This document shows, piece by piece, positions 42,201-50,264 of a stretch of 59,621 bases of DNA. Both the position numbers and the translations under genes were made by a program. The DNA is from Sphingomonadales bacterium Ga0077557. GTDB lineage: Bacteria > Pseudomonadota > Alphaproteobacteria > Sphingomonadales > Sphingomonadaceae. The stretch spans positions 1-59,621 of the forward strand of contig LNFI01000034.1 of NCBI GenBank assembly GCA_001464615.1, written 5' to 3'. How positions within the stretch are numbered: position 1 is the stretch's first letter; each line of letters begins with the position of its first letter. Below the pieces are notes generated by a model. That model saw nothing but the letters and a program-made list of their open reading frames with translations, was not told the DNA's origin and did no database searches.

Positions 42201-42373
42201 GGGGCGAGACCGGGGGACTCTGTTAGGATCGTAACGACCGGCCGATTGAGATTGGGCAGCACATCGACGGGCAGCCGGCTCACCGACAGCCCGCCAAACG
42301 CCATCAGCGCGAACGCGAGAAACAGTGTAAGGACACGGTTACGGAGTGAAAAGGCGACGAGCCGGTCGAACAT
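39254..42373 (-). CDS. Heavy-metal RND efflux pump (CzcA/CusA superfamily)
   Basis: This 1039-residue RND transporter opens [20 protein letters not shown] and contains the membrane motif [18 protein letters not shown] near residue 400, with paired aspartates and the glutamate used for proton coupling. Large periplasmic loops with [14 protein letters not shown] and GATYPE-like segments are present. It lacks the DFG that precedes this motif in CzcA/CnrA, so the metal cannot be called by eye. It would drive export across the outer membrane together with the MFP and TolC-type proteins encoded just upstream. Gaps to its neighbours are 3 and 25 bases. Confidence 0.9.
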   Translation of the reverse strand: MFDRLVAFSLRNRVLTLFLAFALMAFGGLSVSRLPVDVLPNLNRPVVTILTESPGLAPPEVETLVTRPIETSMSGVPGVERVRSVSGIGLSIVYVEFGWKEDVYRARQQVAERLTLVREQIPPAVVPQMGPVTSIMGEIMLVAIPYGRASPMQAREIADFQIRPRLLAIPGVAQVIPIGGEVRQYRVSPDLAAMNAVGVKLKDMEDALRAFGTNTGGGFVDQYEREFLIRNVARTTRIEDLQQLVVASNANGPVRLSQIAKVDFAAAFRRGDAGYDGQPAVVIAIQKQPDAATVAVTDEVEKALKEITATLPNGLRADRVQFRQANFIQTSIGTLERALIEAGIVVSIVLFVFLLNWRTTAISLVALPVSILITAVVFEAFGLSINTMTLGGLAIAIGELVDDAVVGVENVYRRLRENALDAEPKPALAVIAHATGEVRSGIIYATAIIILVFLPLFFLGGVEGRLFQPLGVAYVISILASLVTSITLTPVLCYYLLPKLAATRGEAAESGLVRRLKNGNSRLLGWGFRHAKGILIAGGIATAIAVLGAANLPKAFLPTFNEGSFVVSLAFQPGISLEQSSKLGSTAEKLLLQIPDVASVSRRTGRAELDEHAEGVHSSEIDVALKPDTANREIVARAIRERLAILPGSVTVGAPIGHRIDHLLSGVTAQIVVKIFAEDLDALRTTAETLQGRIAKAPGIVDLRVERQVRVPQLDLNIDYDRAASYGVAPAAIAEAVETLSNGKIVSTIVDGLKRYDVVLRLPDQERSTTGLADLLIETPQGPVPLRNLADVKETEGPNQILREDGRRRIVLSANGAPGANLGDIIAVINGEVAKLKLPDGGFVRVEGQFQAQQEATLTIGGLSLISFAMIFALLFTRYRSVRLALIIMAGVPMALVGSVLALWLFGLPLSVASLIGFVTLTGIAARNGILKVSHYINLVLHEGETWGDAMIVRGTLERLTPVLMTALGAGLALTPLLIGADEPGKEILHPVAVTIFGGLLSATLLDALVTPILFRLYGRKPLDRLVADARATGSTEAF

Positions 42374-42376
42374 CGC

Positions 42377-44011
42377 CTAGCGCACCTGACCGAGCAGTTC
42401 GGCTCCCGCCGTCACGACGCGCTCGCCGGGCTTCACGTTCGAGAGGAGCGCAACGCGACCCGCATCGACGGGTGCAGATTTCACGCTGCGTTGCTCGAAC
42501 AGCTCGGCGTGGGTTTTGACGAAAACGGAAGGGAGTCCGTTGGCGCTCGACAGCAAGGCAGTTCGCGGCACGATCACCCCCGCGACGGTGCCACCGAGTG
42601 GCGCGTCGATCGTAATCGGCTCACCGATCCGGAGATTGGCGGGAACACCGATTACCCGAAACAACGCGGGCGCGGCACGTCCGCGATCGATGAGCCCCGC
42701 CCCTTGGAACACGAGATCGAAGGTCGTGCCGTCGGCGGTCTTGCCAATGGCTTTCGCGCCGGGTCCCAGCGCGCGGCGGTCGAACAAATTGGCCTCGACA
42801 TAAAGCCGCGAGCGATCAACGATTTCGAACAGCGTGGTTTCAGCACTCACCACCTGCCCGACGCGTACCGAGGATGACGCGATCACACCATCGATCGGCG
42901 ACACCAGCACTTCGCGCGCGCTGCGCGCTTGACCGAGCGCCGCGCGACGGCGCTGGAGGCCCTGCAGGGTAATTCCGGCCTCTTCGATTTGCCGACGCGG
43001 CACGACGCCTTCTAGACGGCGTAAACGCGCTGCACTGTTGGCGGCGAGGGCGATCTGCTGGTCGAGATCGCTGAGCTCGCGTGCCAGGTCAGCGCGATCG
43101 ATTGCCTGCAAGGGCGGCGCGACAAAGCCCAGCACCTGCCCGGCACGCACCGCCTGCCCGATAATCGGTAGTCCCGATGCTGGCGCACCGATTCGCCCGC
43201 CAGTTGCGCTCTGAATGAGCCCGCCGCGCTGCGGATCGGCTACGATCTTGCCGGTCAGGCTCGTCGTCGGCTGCGCTTCGCCCGCCGCCGCGAGCACGGT
43301 TCGGATGCCGATGATCCGCTGCACCGATTTCGGGCAGAACAGCTTGCCGTCTGACGTTTTCACAGCAGCTTCGCCCGATCCGGCAGGGACAGCAGGTGCC
43401 GCACCATGATCTTCGTCACCATGCGCGGCAACTGGGGCAGGCCCAACGGGCACGCCGAACAGCAACTGCACGCCAACAAGCACGGCCAACCCAGTGGCGA
43501 TCAGTCGGCGCGAGCGCCAATACCAAGCACCGGCCAGCACAATCACCACCAATGCCGCGATCAATAACCATCGCCAGATTGGTGGTCCCGCCGTCGTGTC
43601 CGCGGCGGATGTAGGAACCGTCAAAGTGCCGGAAAGTGATTCGAACGCCCCGTCATGGCTCACCAGAAATGACAGTTCATGCGCGCCCGGCTTTTGAAGG
43701 CCATCGTCAGAATAGGTATAGATGCCGTTCGCCGCCTTCGCCTGCCCGGTCTTACCATCGACGGTGACGCTGACAGTCGCGCCTGTCACCGGTACGTTGT
43801 CGGCAAAGCCGTCGATCCAGATCGTCAGATCGTCCGCCTTGGCGGCCGCGACCAGTTCGAGCGCATCGGTTGCCGCTTCCATGCGCGGCGCGATCGACAC
43901 GCCGACCGGCGTAGCGGCAGCACCGTGATCTTCATCCCCGTGAGCCATCGCCAAAGAGGAGCTCGCGACCATCGCCAGCGCGGCCAGCGCCATCCAGATG
44001 CGTTTGATCAT
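42377..44011 (-). CDS. RND membrane fusion protein with extra N-terminal module
   Basis: This 544-residue adaptor is longer than usual for CzcB-type proteins. After a signal peptide the mature N-terminus begins HGDEDHG (24-30), followed by a small beta domain (TIWIDGFADNVPVTGATVSV), then two membrane segments (about 146-163 and 172-188). A second HGDEDHG occurs at 197-203. Then comes the standard HlyD/MFP body with a lipoyl-like part and alpha-hairpin (DLARELSDLDQQIALAANS) and the beta-barrel RLYVEANLFDRRAL. The duplicated motif suggests fusion of a membrane-anchored metal-binding protein to the adaptor. It overlaps the TolC-type gene by four bases. Confidence 0.85.
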   Translation of the reverse strand: MIKRIWMALAALAMVASSSLAMAHGDEDHGAAATPVGVSIAPRMEAATDALELVAAAKADDLTIWIDGFADNVPVTGATVSVTVDGKTGQAKAANGIYTYSDDGLQKPGAHELSFLVSHDGAFESLSGTLTVPTSAADTTAGPPIWRWLLIAALVVIVLAGAWYWRSRRLIATGLAVLVGVQLLFGVPVGPAPVAAHGDEDHGAAPAVPAGSGEAAVKTSDGKLFCPKSVQRIIGIRTVLAAAGEAQPTTSLTGKIVADPQRGGLIQSATGGRIGAPASGLPIIGQAVRAGQVLGFVAPPLQAIDRADLARELSDLDQQIALAANSAARLRRLEGVVPRRQIEEAGITLQGLQRRRAALGQARSAREVLVSPIDGVIASSSVRVGQVVSAETTLFEIVDRSRLYVEANLFDRRALGPGAKAIGKTADGTTFDLVFQGAGLIDRGRAAPALFRVIGVPANLRIGEPITIDAPLGGTVAGVIVPRTALLSSANGLPSVFVKTHAELFEQRSVKSAPVDAGRVALLSNVKPGERVVTAGAELLGQVR

Positions 44012-45246
44012 GGCAGAACGCCCATCGCTTGATTGAAGGAAGATATTGCCGCGAACCGGGCGACCTTCGCGGCCGCAAGGTCGCGTTCGGCCTCGGACAA
44101 CGCCTGTCGCGCGCGAAGCGCCTCGATGAAACCGATTTCGCCCTCGCGACGGCCACGTTCGGTGAGTGACAGCGCCTCGGCGAGCGCATCCCGGCGCGAC
44201 CGTGCCTGGTCGAGCGAGCGAGTTGTGGCATCCAGTCGAGCCCGTGCGGCGCGTTGCTCGGCAACAAGACGAAGCCGCAAGCGGTTTGCCTCAGCACTAG
44301 CGCCGAGCGCAGTGGACCGCGCCGACGCCGCATCGGCCACCGCCGACTGATTGCGCCCGAGCGGCACCCGAATGCCCAGGAGCAGTGCGTTACGAAATGG
44401 CTCTGTCGGCACGTTCGGATCGCCGACCCCGCCACGTTCGCGCCTGATCCCGACCGTCCCTTCCAGGCGCAGACGCGCGCCATAAGTCAGGCTGGTCGCG
44501 CGCGCATCGGCGAGTGCTGCGCGATCAAGGGCGGCGCGCAGGGCCGGGCTATTTTCCGGATCGGTGACGTTGGCTTGGCTTTCCGGCGGTAACTCGTCGG
44601 GCGGTGGCCCAGCAAGCGCGGCATAGGCAGCTTCGGCCCGCGCCAGTTCGGCTTGCGCTTGCGACAGCCGCGATTCCGCTGCCGACGCCTCGGCTTGGGC
44701 GAGCAACATATCGCGCCGCGCCTGCTCGCCGGCACCCACCAGCCGTGCCACCTGGCTGGCGGTGGTCGCGGCGATGCCGACCTGATCGCGATCGACCGCG
44801 ACCGATGCGCGCGCCGCCGCCAGCGACCACCAAGCGTCGCGCACGTCGCCCGCGATCCGCAGGCGGGCCGCCTCGATGCCCGATTGTGCGGCATCGCCTG
44901 CGCGACCGGCATAGCTGCGGATGGCCTTGCCTTCTCCGGGCCAGCGAATGCCGGCCGAGACCGACGTCTCCTCCTCGATGATGCCTTGAGACCGGGTCAA
45001 AAGATCTGCGGAGAGGACGGGCGGGCCGACGAACGGCCCGCGGCCGCTTCGGCGCAGTGCTTCGGCCTGCGCGCGAAGCGCGGGCAGGCCGGCAGCCTCG
45101 GAAGATTGCGCAACGGCCACCTCGACCGCATCGCGCAAAGTCCTCACTGCAATCGGGGCCGCCGCTTCCTGAGCATCGGCCATCGTGGGTGCTGACATTA
45201 CTGCCATAACCAATATCGCAGCCGCCCGGAGGCCAGTGTGGTGCAT
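44008..45246 (-). CDS. TolC-family outer-membrane protein (CzcC-like)
   Basis: This 412-residue protein has a signal peptide (VMAVMSAPTMADA) and the two repeated OEP helical-barrel modules; the long helices include SRLSQAQAELARAEAAYAAL and RLVAEQRAARARLDATTRSL. It would form the outer-membrane duct for the RND pump. It is the first gene of the operon; its start lies 158 bases from divergent copC, so the shared promoter region is 45247-45404. Confidence 0.88.
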   Translation of the reverse strand: MHHTGLRAAAILVMAVMSAPTMADAQEAAAPIAVRTLRDAVEVAVAQSSEAAGLPALRAQAEALRRSGRGPFVGPPVLSADLLTRSQGIIEEETSVSAGIRWPGEGKAIRSYAGRAGDAAQSGIEAARLRIAGDVRDAWWSLAAARASVAVDRDQVGIAATTASQVARLVGAGEQARRDMLLAQAEASAAESRLSQAQAELARAEAAYAALAGPPPDELPPESQANVTDPENSPALRAALDRAALADARATSLTYGARLRLEGTVGIRRERGGVGDPNVPTEPFRNALLLGIRVPLGRNQSAVADAASARSTALGASAEANRLRLRLVAEQRAARARLDATTRSLDQARSRRDALAEALSLTERGRREGEIGFIEALRARQALSEAERDLAAAKVARFAAISSFNQAMGVLP

Positions 45247-45404
45247 TGAGGGTGATCTTCCAGGTTCTCAAAGCCATTACGCAGCCCGACGACCCAGCCC
45301 TCAATATTTTTTGTAAAAATGTGAATGGCGTTGCGCAAGAAGTGAGGGATAGGCTGTTGCGCTGCGTATTGCGTTGTAGAGCAGCTCTTCAAAGGATCTC
45401 CGAA

Positions 45405-45791
45405 ATGCGGTATTTCAATGCATCGCTCATCGCCATCGCAATTGCGGGGGGATCGCTTTCAGCAGCGTCCGCGAATGCCCACGCCAAACTGACGGCGTCA
45501 AGTCCTGCCGCCAATGCGACCGTCGCAGGGCCGACCAAGCTCCAGCTACGGTTCGACGAGAAGCTGGTCGCGAAGGGGTCGTCGCTTCAGTTGTTCATCA
45601 CCGTCCGGCCGGGCTCCAAGCTCGCAGCCCCGATGCCTGTAAGTGTTGCCACGGCCCTTGGCCCCGACGGGCAAACGCTCATCGCGCCGCTCAAGCGACC
45701 TTTGACGACTGGTTCTTATCTCGTTGCCTGGCACGCCAAGACCAGCGACGGCGAACGCAAGGACGGTACATTTAACTTCAAGGTCCGATAA
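45405..45791 (+). CDS. copC: CopC/YobA-type copper resistance protein
   Basis: This 128-residue periplasmic protein has a signal peptide ending ASANA and a mature N-terminus starting HAKLTASSPAANATV, where the first histidine is the usual Cu(II) ligand. A beta-sandwich with LRFDEKLVAKGSSL and a C-terminal YLVAWHAKTSDGERKDG with another copper histidine follow. It binds copper in the periplasm, alone here because no CopD gene is adjacent. AAAGGA lies 8 bases upstream. It diverges from the RND operon. Confidence 0.9.
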   Translation: MRYFNASLIAIAIAGGSLSAASANAHAKLTASSPAANATVAGPTKLQLRFDEKLVAKGSSLQLFITVRPGSKLAAPMPVSVATALGPDGQTLIAPLKRPLTTGSYLVAWHAKTSDGERKDGTFNFKVR

Positions 45792-45891
45792 CGGGCTGGT
45801 TTTCGAGATTGCCTGATGGCGCGTGTTGCAACCGAGCCGCGCTCGCTGGGTTTCCGACAGGCGGGGGCCAACGCAGCTAAGGACCGAACCG

Positions 45892-46263
45892 ATGATATTG
45901 AAGAGGACATTCGCCGCGATGGCGCTCACGCTCGCTGTTCCCGCACTCGCGCACGAACACAAGCCGACGAAGCCGGGCATGGATCACGGCATGATGATGA
46001 ACGATCCGTCGAACCCTTACCGCAAGGCAGAGATGGACATGCACATGAAGATGATGAGCGCCAAGGCTGGCGACGCGTCGGAGAAATGGACGCGCAAGAT
46101 GATCGAGCATCATCGCGGTGCGATCGCCATGTCGCGCGTCGCGCTCGCGCAGGCACAGAATGCCGAGACAAAGCGTATGGCGCAGATGACCATCGACATG
46201 CAGAAGAAGGACATCGGCGAGCTGCAAGGCTGGCTGCGCAGCCACGGCAAGCCGGCGCAATAA
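45892..46263 (+). CDS. DUF305 periplasmic protein
   Basis: This 123-residue protein has a signal peptide ending PALA and mature start HEHKPTKPGMDHGMMM, rich in histidine and methionine. The DUF305 core with KMIEHHRGAIAMSRVAL, MTIDMQKKDIGELQGWL follows. The HH pair and methionines suggest copper or silver binding. It lies 100 bases after copC and 63 bases before a second DUF305 gene. ATG 45892 gives the signal peptide; longer starts do not. Confidence 0.85.
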   Translation: MILKRTFAAMALTLAVPALAHEHKPTKPGMDHGMMMNDPSNPYRKAEMDMHMKMMSAKAGDASEKWTRKMIEHHRGAIAMSRVALAQAQNAETKRMAQMTIDMQKKDIGELQGWLRSHGKPAQ

Positions 46264-46326
46264 CTAGGAACCTAGGAGCGCCTGTCGTGCCCATGCGCGA
46301 CGGGCGTCCCTGTCGGGAGATTACCC

Positions 46327-46776
46327 GTGAACATGAACGGTGCCTACCGGAGCCTCGCTATCCAGACCGCGATCGGCGGCGTGATCATGTATATGGTGAT
46401 GTTCGTCATGATCGACCGGTTGTCGAGCTTCTACAACAATCTGAACATGGTCTACATGACGTTGATGATGGTCGCGCCGATGGTCGTGTTGATGATCGTC
46501 TTCATGCCCGGCATGTTCAAATCCAAAACGGTGAACACCGTCCTGATTGGTGGCTCGCTCGTGACCTTTTTCGGATGCTTCGCCCTGATCCGCACGCAGA
46601 CGACGATCGCCGACAGCGCTTTCCTCCGCTCGATGATCCCGCATCATTCGGGTGCGATCCTGATGTGCGAACAGGCAAAGCTCAGCGATCCGCAGGTCGC
46701 TGCGCTTTGCACTAACATCATCAAGTCGCAGCGCGAGGAGATCGCGCAGATGAAGGCGATGCTGGCACGGCGTTAA
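46327..46776 (+). CDS. DUF305 membrane protein
   Basis: This 149-residue protein has three hydrophobic segments (AIGGVIMYMVMFVMI, MVYMTLMMVAPMVVLMIVFM, TVLIGGSLVTFFGCFALI) followed by a DUF305 C-terminus (FLRSMIPHHSGAILMCEQAKL, IIKSQREEIAQMKAML). The HH motif and methionines again suggest soft-metal binding. GTG 46327 has GGGAG upstream; ATG 46333 in the same frame is an alternative. It ends the plus-strand copper unit. Confidence 0.82.
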   Translation: MNMNGAYRSLAIQTAIGGVIMYMVMFVMIDRLSSFYNNLNMVYMTLMMVAPMVVLMIVFMPGMFKSKTVNTVLIGGSLVTFFGCFALIRTQTTIADSAFLRSMIPHHSGAILMCEQAKLSDPQVAALCTNIIKSQREEIAQMKAMLARR

Positions 46777-46847
46777 CCGGGCATCGAAGCGATACCCCTG
46801 TGCCCCAGGCCAATGCGTTCCAGATGGGGCGGCGGCGCGCGGTCGCG

Positions 46848-47039
46848 GCCGAGATCAAGACGGCGGTCGGCAACCACTCGTTCCGCGCGCCCGACCGGGA
46901 TGACCGCCTGTCTGAAAAATGGCGGGACGCTGGAGCGCGCCGCGACGATGGCGAACCATACCTCCACCCGCACCACCGAGCTCTATGACGCCCGCCGGAT
47001 GACGTGACGCTCGATGGGGTAGAGCGGGTGATGATTTAG
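46848..47039 (+). pseudogene. C-terminal remnant of a tyrosine recombinase/integrase
   Basis: AEIKTAVGNHSFRA, then (after a shift) TGMTACLKNGGTLERAATMANHTSTRTTELYDARR, then (after another shift) DDVTLDGVERVMI and a stop at 47037 match the end of phage-type integrases, including the box with H-x-x-R and the catalytic tyrosine Y of TELYD. Two frameshifts break it and the first two thirds are missing. It may be what remains of the integrase that used the tRNA-Leu site at 48608-48662. Confidence 0.7.
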
Positions 47040-47144
47040 CTCACGCACCGCCTGTTGGATGAACGCAGCATAAAACGTTTGTTCAGCACGGATGCACAGC
47101 GGATCTGCAATGTCCTCGCCAGAGTATGGCGAGAGGACAGTGAG

Positions 47145-47510
47145 ATGAAGAATGGAGCGATAATTTCTGCGTTTGGCATTGTTGTGTTTGCTGCGATGCT
47201 GCCGTCAGCAGCATCGGCGCAAAGCGCCTATGGTTATGGCTATAGCCAGCACGACCAACGGCATGAACGCCTTGAGGATGAGCATGACGACAATCACGAT
47301 GAACTCGACGAGGTGCATGCTGATGCCCACGATCAGGGGCTGAGCCGCCGCGAGCATCGACAGCTCCATCAGGAATTGCAGTACGAACACGCGCAGTCCG
47401 ATTATCAGCTTGCACGTCAGCATCAGCGCCAGGACCGGCGGGCATGGCAGCGCCGCTATTATAACCGCGGCTATTATAATCGCGGCAATAACGGATATTA
47501 CGGGTACTGA
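47145..47510 (+). CDS. Secreted protein rich in His/Asp/Tyr
   Basis: This 121-residue protein has a clear signal peptide (MKNGAIISAFGIVVFAAMLPSAASA). The mature part is low in complexity: YGYGYSQHDQRHERLEDEHDD, then a QLHQELQYEHAQSDYQ helix and a C-terminus with YYNRG repeats. Histidine-rich composition suggests metal binding, but this is inference. Family not recognised. A putative ribosome site (GAGAGGA) precedes the ATG. It lies between the integrase remnant and the broken TonB receptor. Confidence 0.6.
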   Translation: MKNGAIISAFGIVVFAAMLPSAASAQSAYGYGYSQHDQRHERLEDEHDDNHDELDEVHADAHDQGLSRREHRQLHQELQYEHAQSDYQLARQHQRQDRRAWQRRYYNRGYYNRGNNGYYGY

Positions 47511-47593
47511 ATCGAGCGCCTCTCAGGCCCGGGCCGTGCTGGACGGTCCGGGCCACAGCAGTCGCGAGATAAGGGCCGGGTGATCGGGCCGGT

Positions 47594-48440
47594 TCAAGAT
47601 TCCGTCCGTATGGTCAGCCGGACGTTGACCGGTGCTCCAGTTGAGATGTTGTTGTTGTCGTACGCATCGGAGAAATAGAGGCATTCGTCAAATTCTCGAC
47701 ATTAACTTGGATTTGGGTACGCTCCGAGACGCGGCAGGACAGCGCCGCATCGAGCCGGGTGAAGGCCGGCAGCAATGTGGTAGTGGGCTCGGTAAGGATA
47801 GCAGACAACTGGGTCGATTGGTGAACCACGCCTGCGGCAAGTCCGAGGCGTGGGGTTGCCTGCCAGCGTGCCCAGATGGAGGCGCGCGCGCGGCGTTTGC
47901 GCTAGACGAACGACATCGCGCAGGCGGGCATCGAGCCAGGTGTAACTGGCGCTCACGTTCAGGGTCGGCAACAGTCGCCCCGTTACCTCGGCCTCGACCC
48001 CCTCGGTCCTGGTCGCGGCGATGTTGAGCAGCAGCGGATTGTTTGGAGCGGGCCTGGTCGCATTGGTGCGGTCGAGGCGAAACGCCGCCACCGTTGCAAT
48101 CAGCGCGGGGGTGGGCTGCCATTTCGCGCCGACTTCGTAGTTCTGATAAGATTCGGGTTCGAGATTGCGCTCGTCGGCAGTTTAACCCTCGACAGACTGA
48201 TCGCCCGAGCGGGGTTGGAACGATCGGGCGTATGACCCGTACAGACTGACTTCGTCCGTCGGCTTGAGCACAATGCCGATCCGCGGCGAAAATTTACTGT
48301 CTGCGCGCGCGAATGGGCGGATCGGCGAAGTGGTGAGTCGCTGAAGGCCCATGATCTGATCACTAGCCCGGCCAATGTCGTGATCAAGGCTGCCGACCAG
48401 TTCCACACCAATCCCAACCGAGTGAACGAGATGTGGCAGG
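47594..48440 (-). pseudogene. Decayed TonB-dependent siderophore receptor (3' part)
   Basis: On the minus strand, DSKFSPRIGIVLKPTDEVSLYGSYARSFQPRSGDQ, then ADERNLEPESYQNYEVGAKW and ASYTWLDARLRD, then VHQSTQLSAILTEPTTTLLPAFTRLDAAL and finally ISTGAPVNVRLTIRTES and a stop at 47594 match the C-terminal beta-barrel of FhuE/FecA-type receptors. The pieces lie in three frames, so at least three frameshifts are present, near 48182, 47905 and 47690. The N-terminal plug and start are missing. No product is expected. Confidence 0.72.
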
Positions 48441-48607
48441 GCACTTGGAGCGCAATCACTTTGTCCGATCATGCAACAATCTTCATCAGATAATGCGACC
48501 GAAACTTTTTGCCGGATTAGCACAGCGATTAGCACACAAGCACGTAAATCCAATAAATAACTTATATATATGAGCAATTTAGATAAATAAACTATAGAAT
48601 CAAAAGC

Positions 48608-48662
48608 GATTCAAAATCCAGTTCCGAGAGGAGTGTGGGTTCGATTCCCACCGCCCGCACCA
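48608..48662 (+). other. 3' half of a tRNA-Leu(CAA), probable attachment-site remnant
   Basis: From the anticodon loop onward the sequence reads like a tRNA-Leu: GATTCAAAATCC with anticodon CAA, a variable arm, the T arm GTGGG-TTCGATT-CCCAC (48635-48651), acceptor strand CGCCCGC (48652-48658), discriminator A and CCA (48660-48662). The 5' half is missing; upstream DNA is AT-rich and unrelated. Break points at the anticodon loop are typical of integrative-element attachment sites, so this is probably an att sequence. Confidence 0.72.
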
Positions 48663-49103
48663 TCAAATTTTGCAGGCTCCTAGAAGCCGACCGCACGGGG
48701 GCTGGAGCCTGCATCAGCGGAGCGCTTATTCCTTCGGAGTAAGAATGTTCTCGGCAGCCGGCACAATCCCGCCAAACAGAGGGATTGGGGTGGCGATCTG
48801 ACAGTCGTTCGAATGGTTAGAGAGCCCGACCGCCCGCACCATTAGATAGACAAGACCTGCGATGAATCGGGCGCGGACAGAAAGGTTCAATTCCCCTCTC
48901 GGCAGGTCGGTTGTCCGATTTTAGCCTCCGACAGACCCGGGGCGGTTCAGTCATCGGATTCCGGCCATCCACGAATCACCCCTACATTGCGTTAAGCTTC
49001 AGCTCCATCTTGTCGAGCAAGCCCACCGAAACTACGAGCAGCGCGAAGCGGACATAGCGCGGCCGGGTCGAGCTAAGTGCAGTGTGGTTATGAAGGGATA
49101 TTG
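48663..49103. other. Gene-free stretch with a repeat of the tRNA end
   Basis: The 14-base ACCGCCCGCACCAT of the tRNA end (48650-48663) recurs at 48829-48842, perhaps a second attachment remnant. A long hairpin with arms GCAGGCTCC/GGAGCCTGC spans about 48672-48710. A T-arm-like AGGTTCAATTCCCC occurs near 48880 but has no acceptor stem. No gene is seen before 49104. Confidence 0.45.
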
Positions 49104-49781
49104 ATGCGGGTTTTGATCATTTTTGCCCACGCTGAACCGACTAGCTTCAACGGCTCCATGCTGCGCGCTGGTATTGCCGCGCTGACCGCCGCCGGACACG
49201 AGGTGGAGGTGTCGGACCTCTACGCTATGGGCTTTGATCCGGTGTCGGATCGGCGCAATTTTGTCACCATCGCCAATCCGGACGAATTGCGCCAGCAGGC
49301 CGAAGAGGCGCTGGCCAGTGCCAATGACGGTTTCGTGCCCGATCTTCAGGTCGAGATGGACAAGCTCGCCTGGTGCGATGTGCTGGTGTTCCAGTTCCCG
49401 ATTTGGTGGCTCGGCCTGCCCGCCATCTTGAAAGGCTGGGTCGACCGGGTCTTCGCTGTTGGCCGGGCCTATGGCGGTGGTCGTTGGTTTGAGGGCGGCT
49501 TCTTCGCGGGCAAGCGCGCAATGTGTGCGGTGTCGGTCGGCGGTCTGGAAAATGTCTACTCGGCTGACGGGGTCTATGCGCCGATCGAGGACGTGCTGTA
49601 CTCCGTCCATCGCGGCATTTTCGCTTTTACGGGATTTAGCGTCATCGAACCGTTCGTGGTCTATGGACCCGGCCGGATCAATGCAGTGGAGCGGGCGGTG
49701 TATCTCGAAGACTATGTTGAGCGGCTACTCACGCTCGATACCGCGCCGATTCTCGAAAGGTCGGACACACCTGCCCGTTGA
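49104..49781 (+). CDS. NAD(P)H-dependent oxidoreductase (Flavodoxin_2/MdaB-like)
   Basis: This 225-residue flavoprotein opens MRVLIIFAHAEPTSFNGSML, the FAD/FMN-binding start of the NQO1/MdaB group. FQFPIWWLGLPAILKGWVDRV near residue 100 is the signature of this family. It should reduce quinones or related electrophiles. AAGGGA lies upstream of the ATG. Its 3' end overlaps the hxlR gene tail by 70 bases in convergent orientation. Confidence 0.88.
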   Translation: MRVLIIFAHAEPTSFNGSMLRAGIAALTAAGHEVEVSDLYAMGFDPVSDRRNFVTIANPDELRQQAEEALASANDGFVPDLQVEMDKLAWCDVLVFQFPIWWLGLPAILKGWVDRVFAVGRAYGGGRWFEGGFFAGKRAMCAVSVGGLENVYSADGVYAPIEDVLYSVHRGIFAFTGFSVIEPFVVYGPGRINAVERAVYLEDYVERLLTLDTAPILERSDTPAR

Positions 49782-50164
49782 CGCGCGGCACGCTCTCTTG
49801 CGGGCGTAGCGGCGCAATCCGCTAGCCGGTCGAGGTCGTCGAGTTCAGCGGCGTGATGACGGCCCCAGTCGCACAGCGCGAGCAAGACCGGCTCAAGGCT
49901 CAGGCCCAGCGGTGTCGCGCTGTAATCGACCCGGGGAGGCACCTGTCGAAAGACTTCGCGGTGGACGATGCCATGCTCTTCCATCTCGCGCAGCTGTTGG
50001 ATCAGTACCTTCTGGCTGATCTCCGGCATCTGCCGCTTCAGATCAGACAGGCGTCTTGGGCCATCGAACAGATGATAGAGGATGATCGGTTTCCAGCGAC
50101 CGGCGATCACCTTCAGCGCCCGCTCTGCCGGCAGGACCGGCAATCGTTTGATGAGATCCGCCAT
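49712..50164 (-). CDS. HxlR-family transcriptional regulator
   Basis: This 150-residue winged-helix regulator has the HxlR core LKVIAGRWKPIILYHLFDGPRRLSDLKRQMPEISQKVLIQQLREMEEHG with a wing near VPPRVDYSATPLG. HxlR proteins react to aldehydes, quinones or redox state and often control an adjacent reductase. No cysteine of the HypR type is near the N-terminus, so the sensing mode is open. Its C-terminal tail overlaps the oxidoreductase gene. It diverges from the quinone reductase gene at 50265. Confidence 0.9.
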   Translation of the reverse strand: MADLIKRLPVLPAERALKVIAGRWKPIILYHLFDGPRRLSDLKRQMPEISQKVLIQQLREMEEHGIVHREVFRQVPPRVDYSATPLGLSLEPVLLALCDWGRHHAAELDDLDRLADCAATPARERAARQRAGVSDLSRIGAVSSVSSRST

Positions 50165-50181
50165 AGTTACCTTTTAGTGTG

Positions 50182-50210
50182 TATGGTACAAATTAGTCTG
50201 TAGAACCATA
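50182..50210. promoter_or_regulatory. Inverted repeat in the hxlR/quinone reductase promoter
   Basis: TATGGT (50182-50187) and ACCATA (50205-50210) are perfect arms with a 17-base spacer, in the 100-base divergent gap. It is the likely HxlR operator. Confidence 0.5.
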
Positions 50211-50264
50211 GGGTGCTTTATTGCCAGATGCAGCCTCACAGCAATCCCATCTGAGAGATTTTCC

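Noticed and set aside
48861..48900. T-arm-like sequence that could be another tRNA end
   Set aside because: GGTTCAATTCCCC resembles a T loop, but no acceptor stem, CCA or anticodon arm can be placed.
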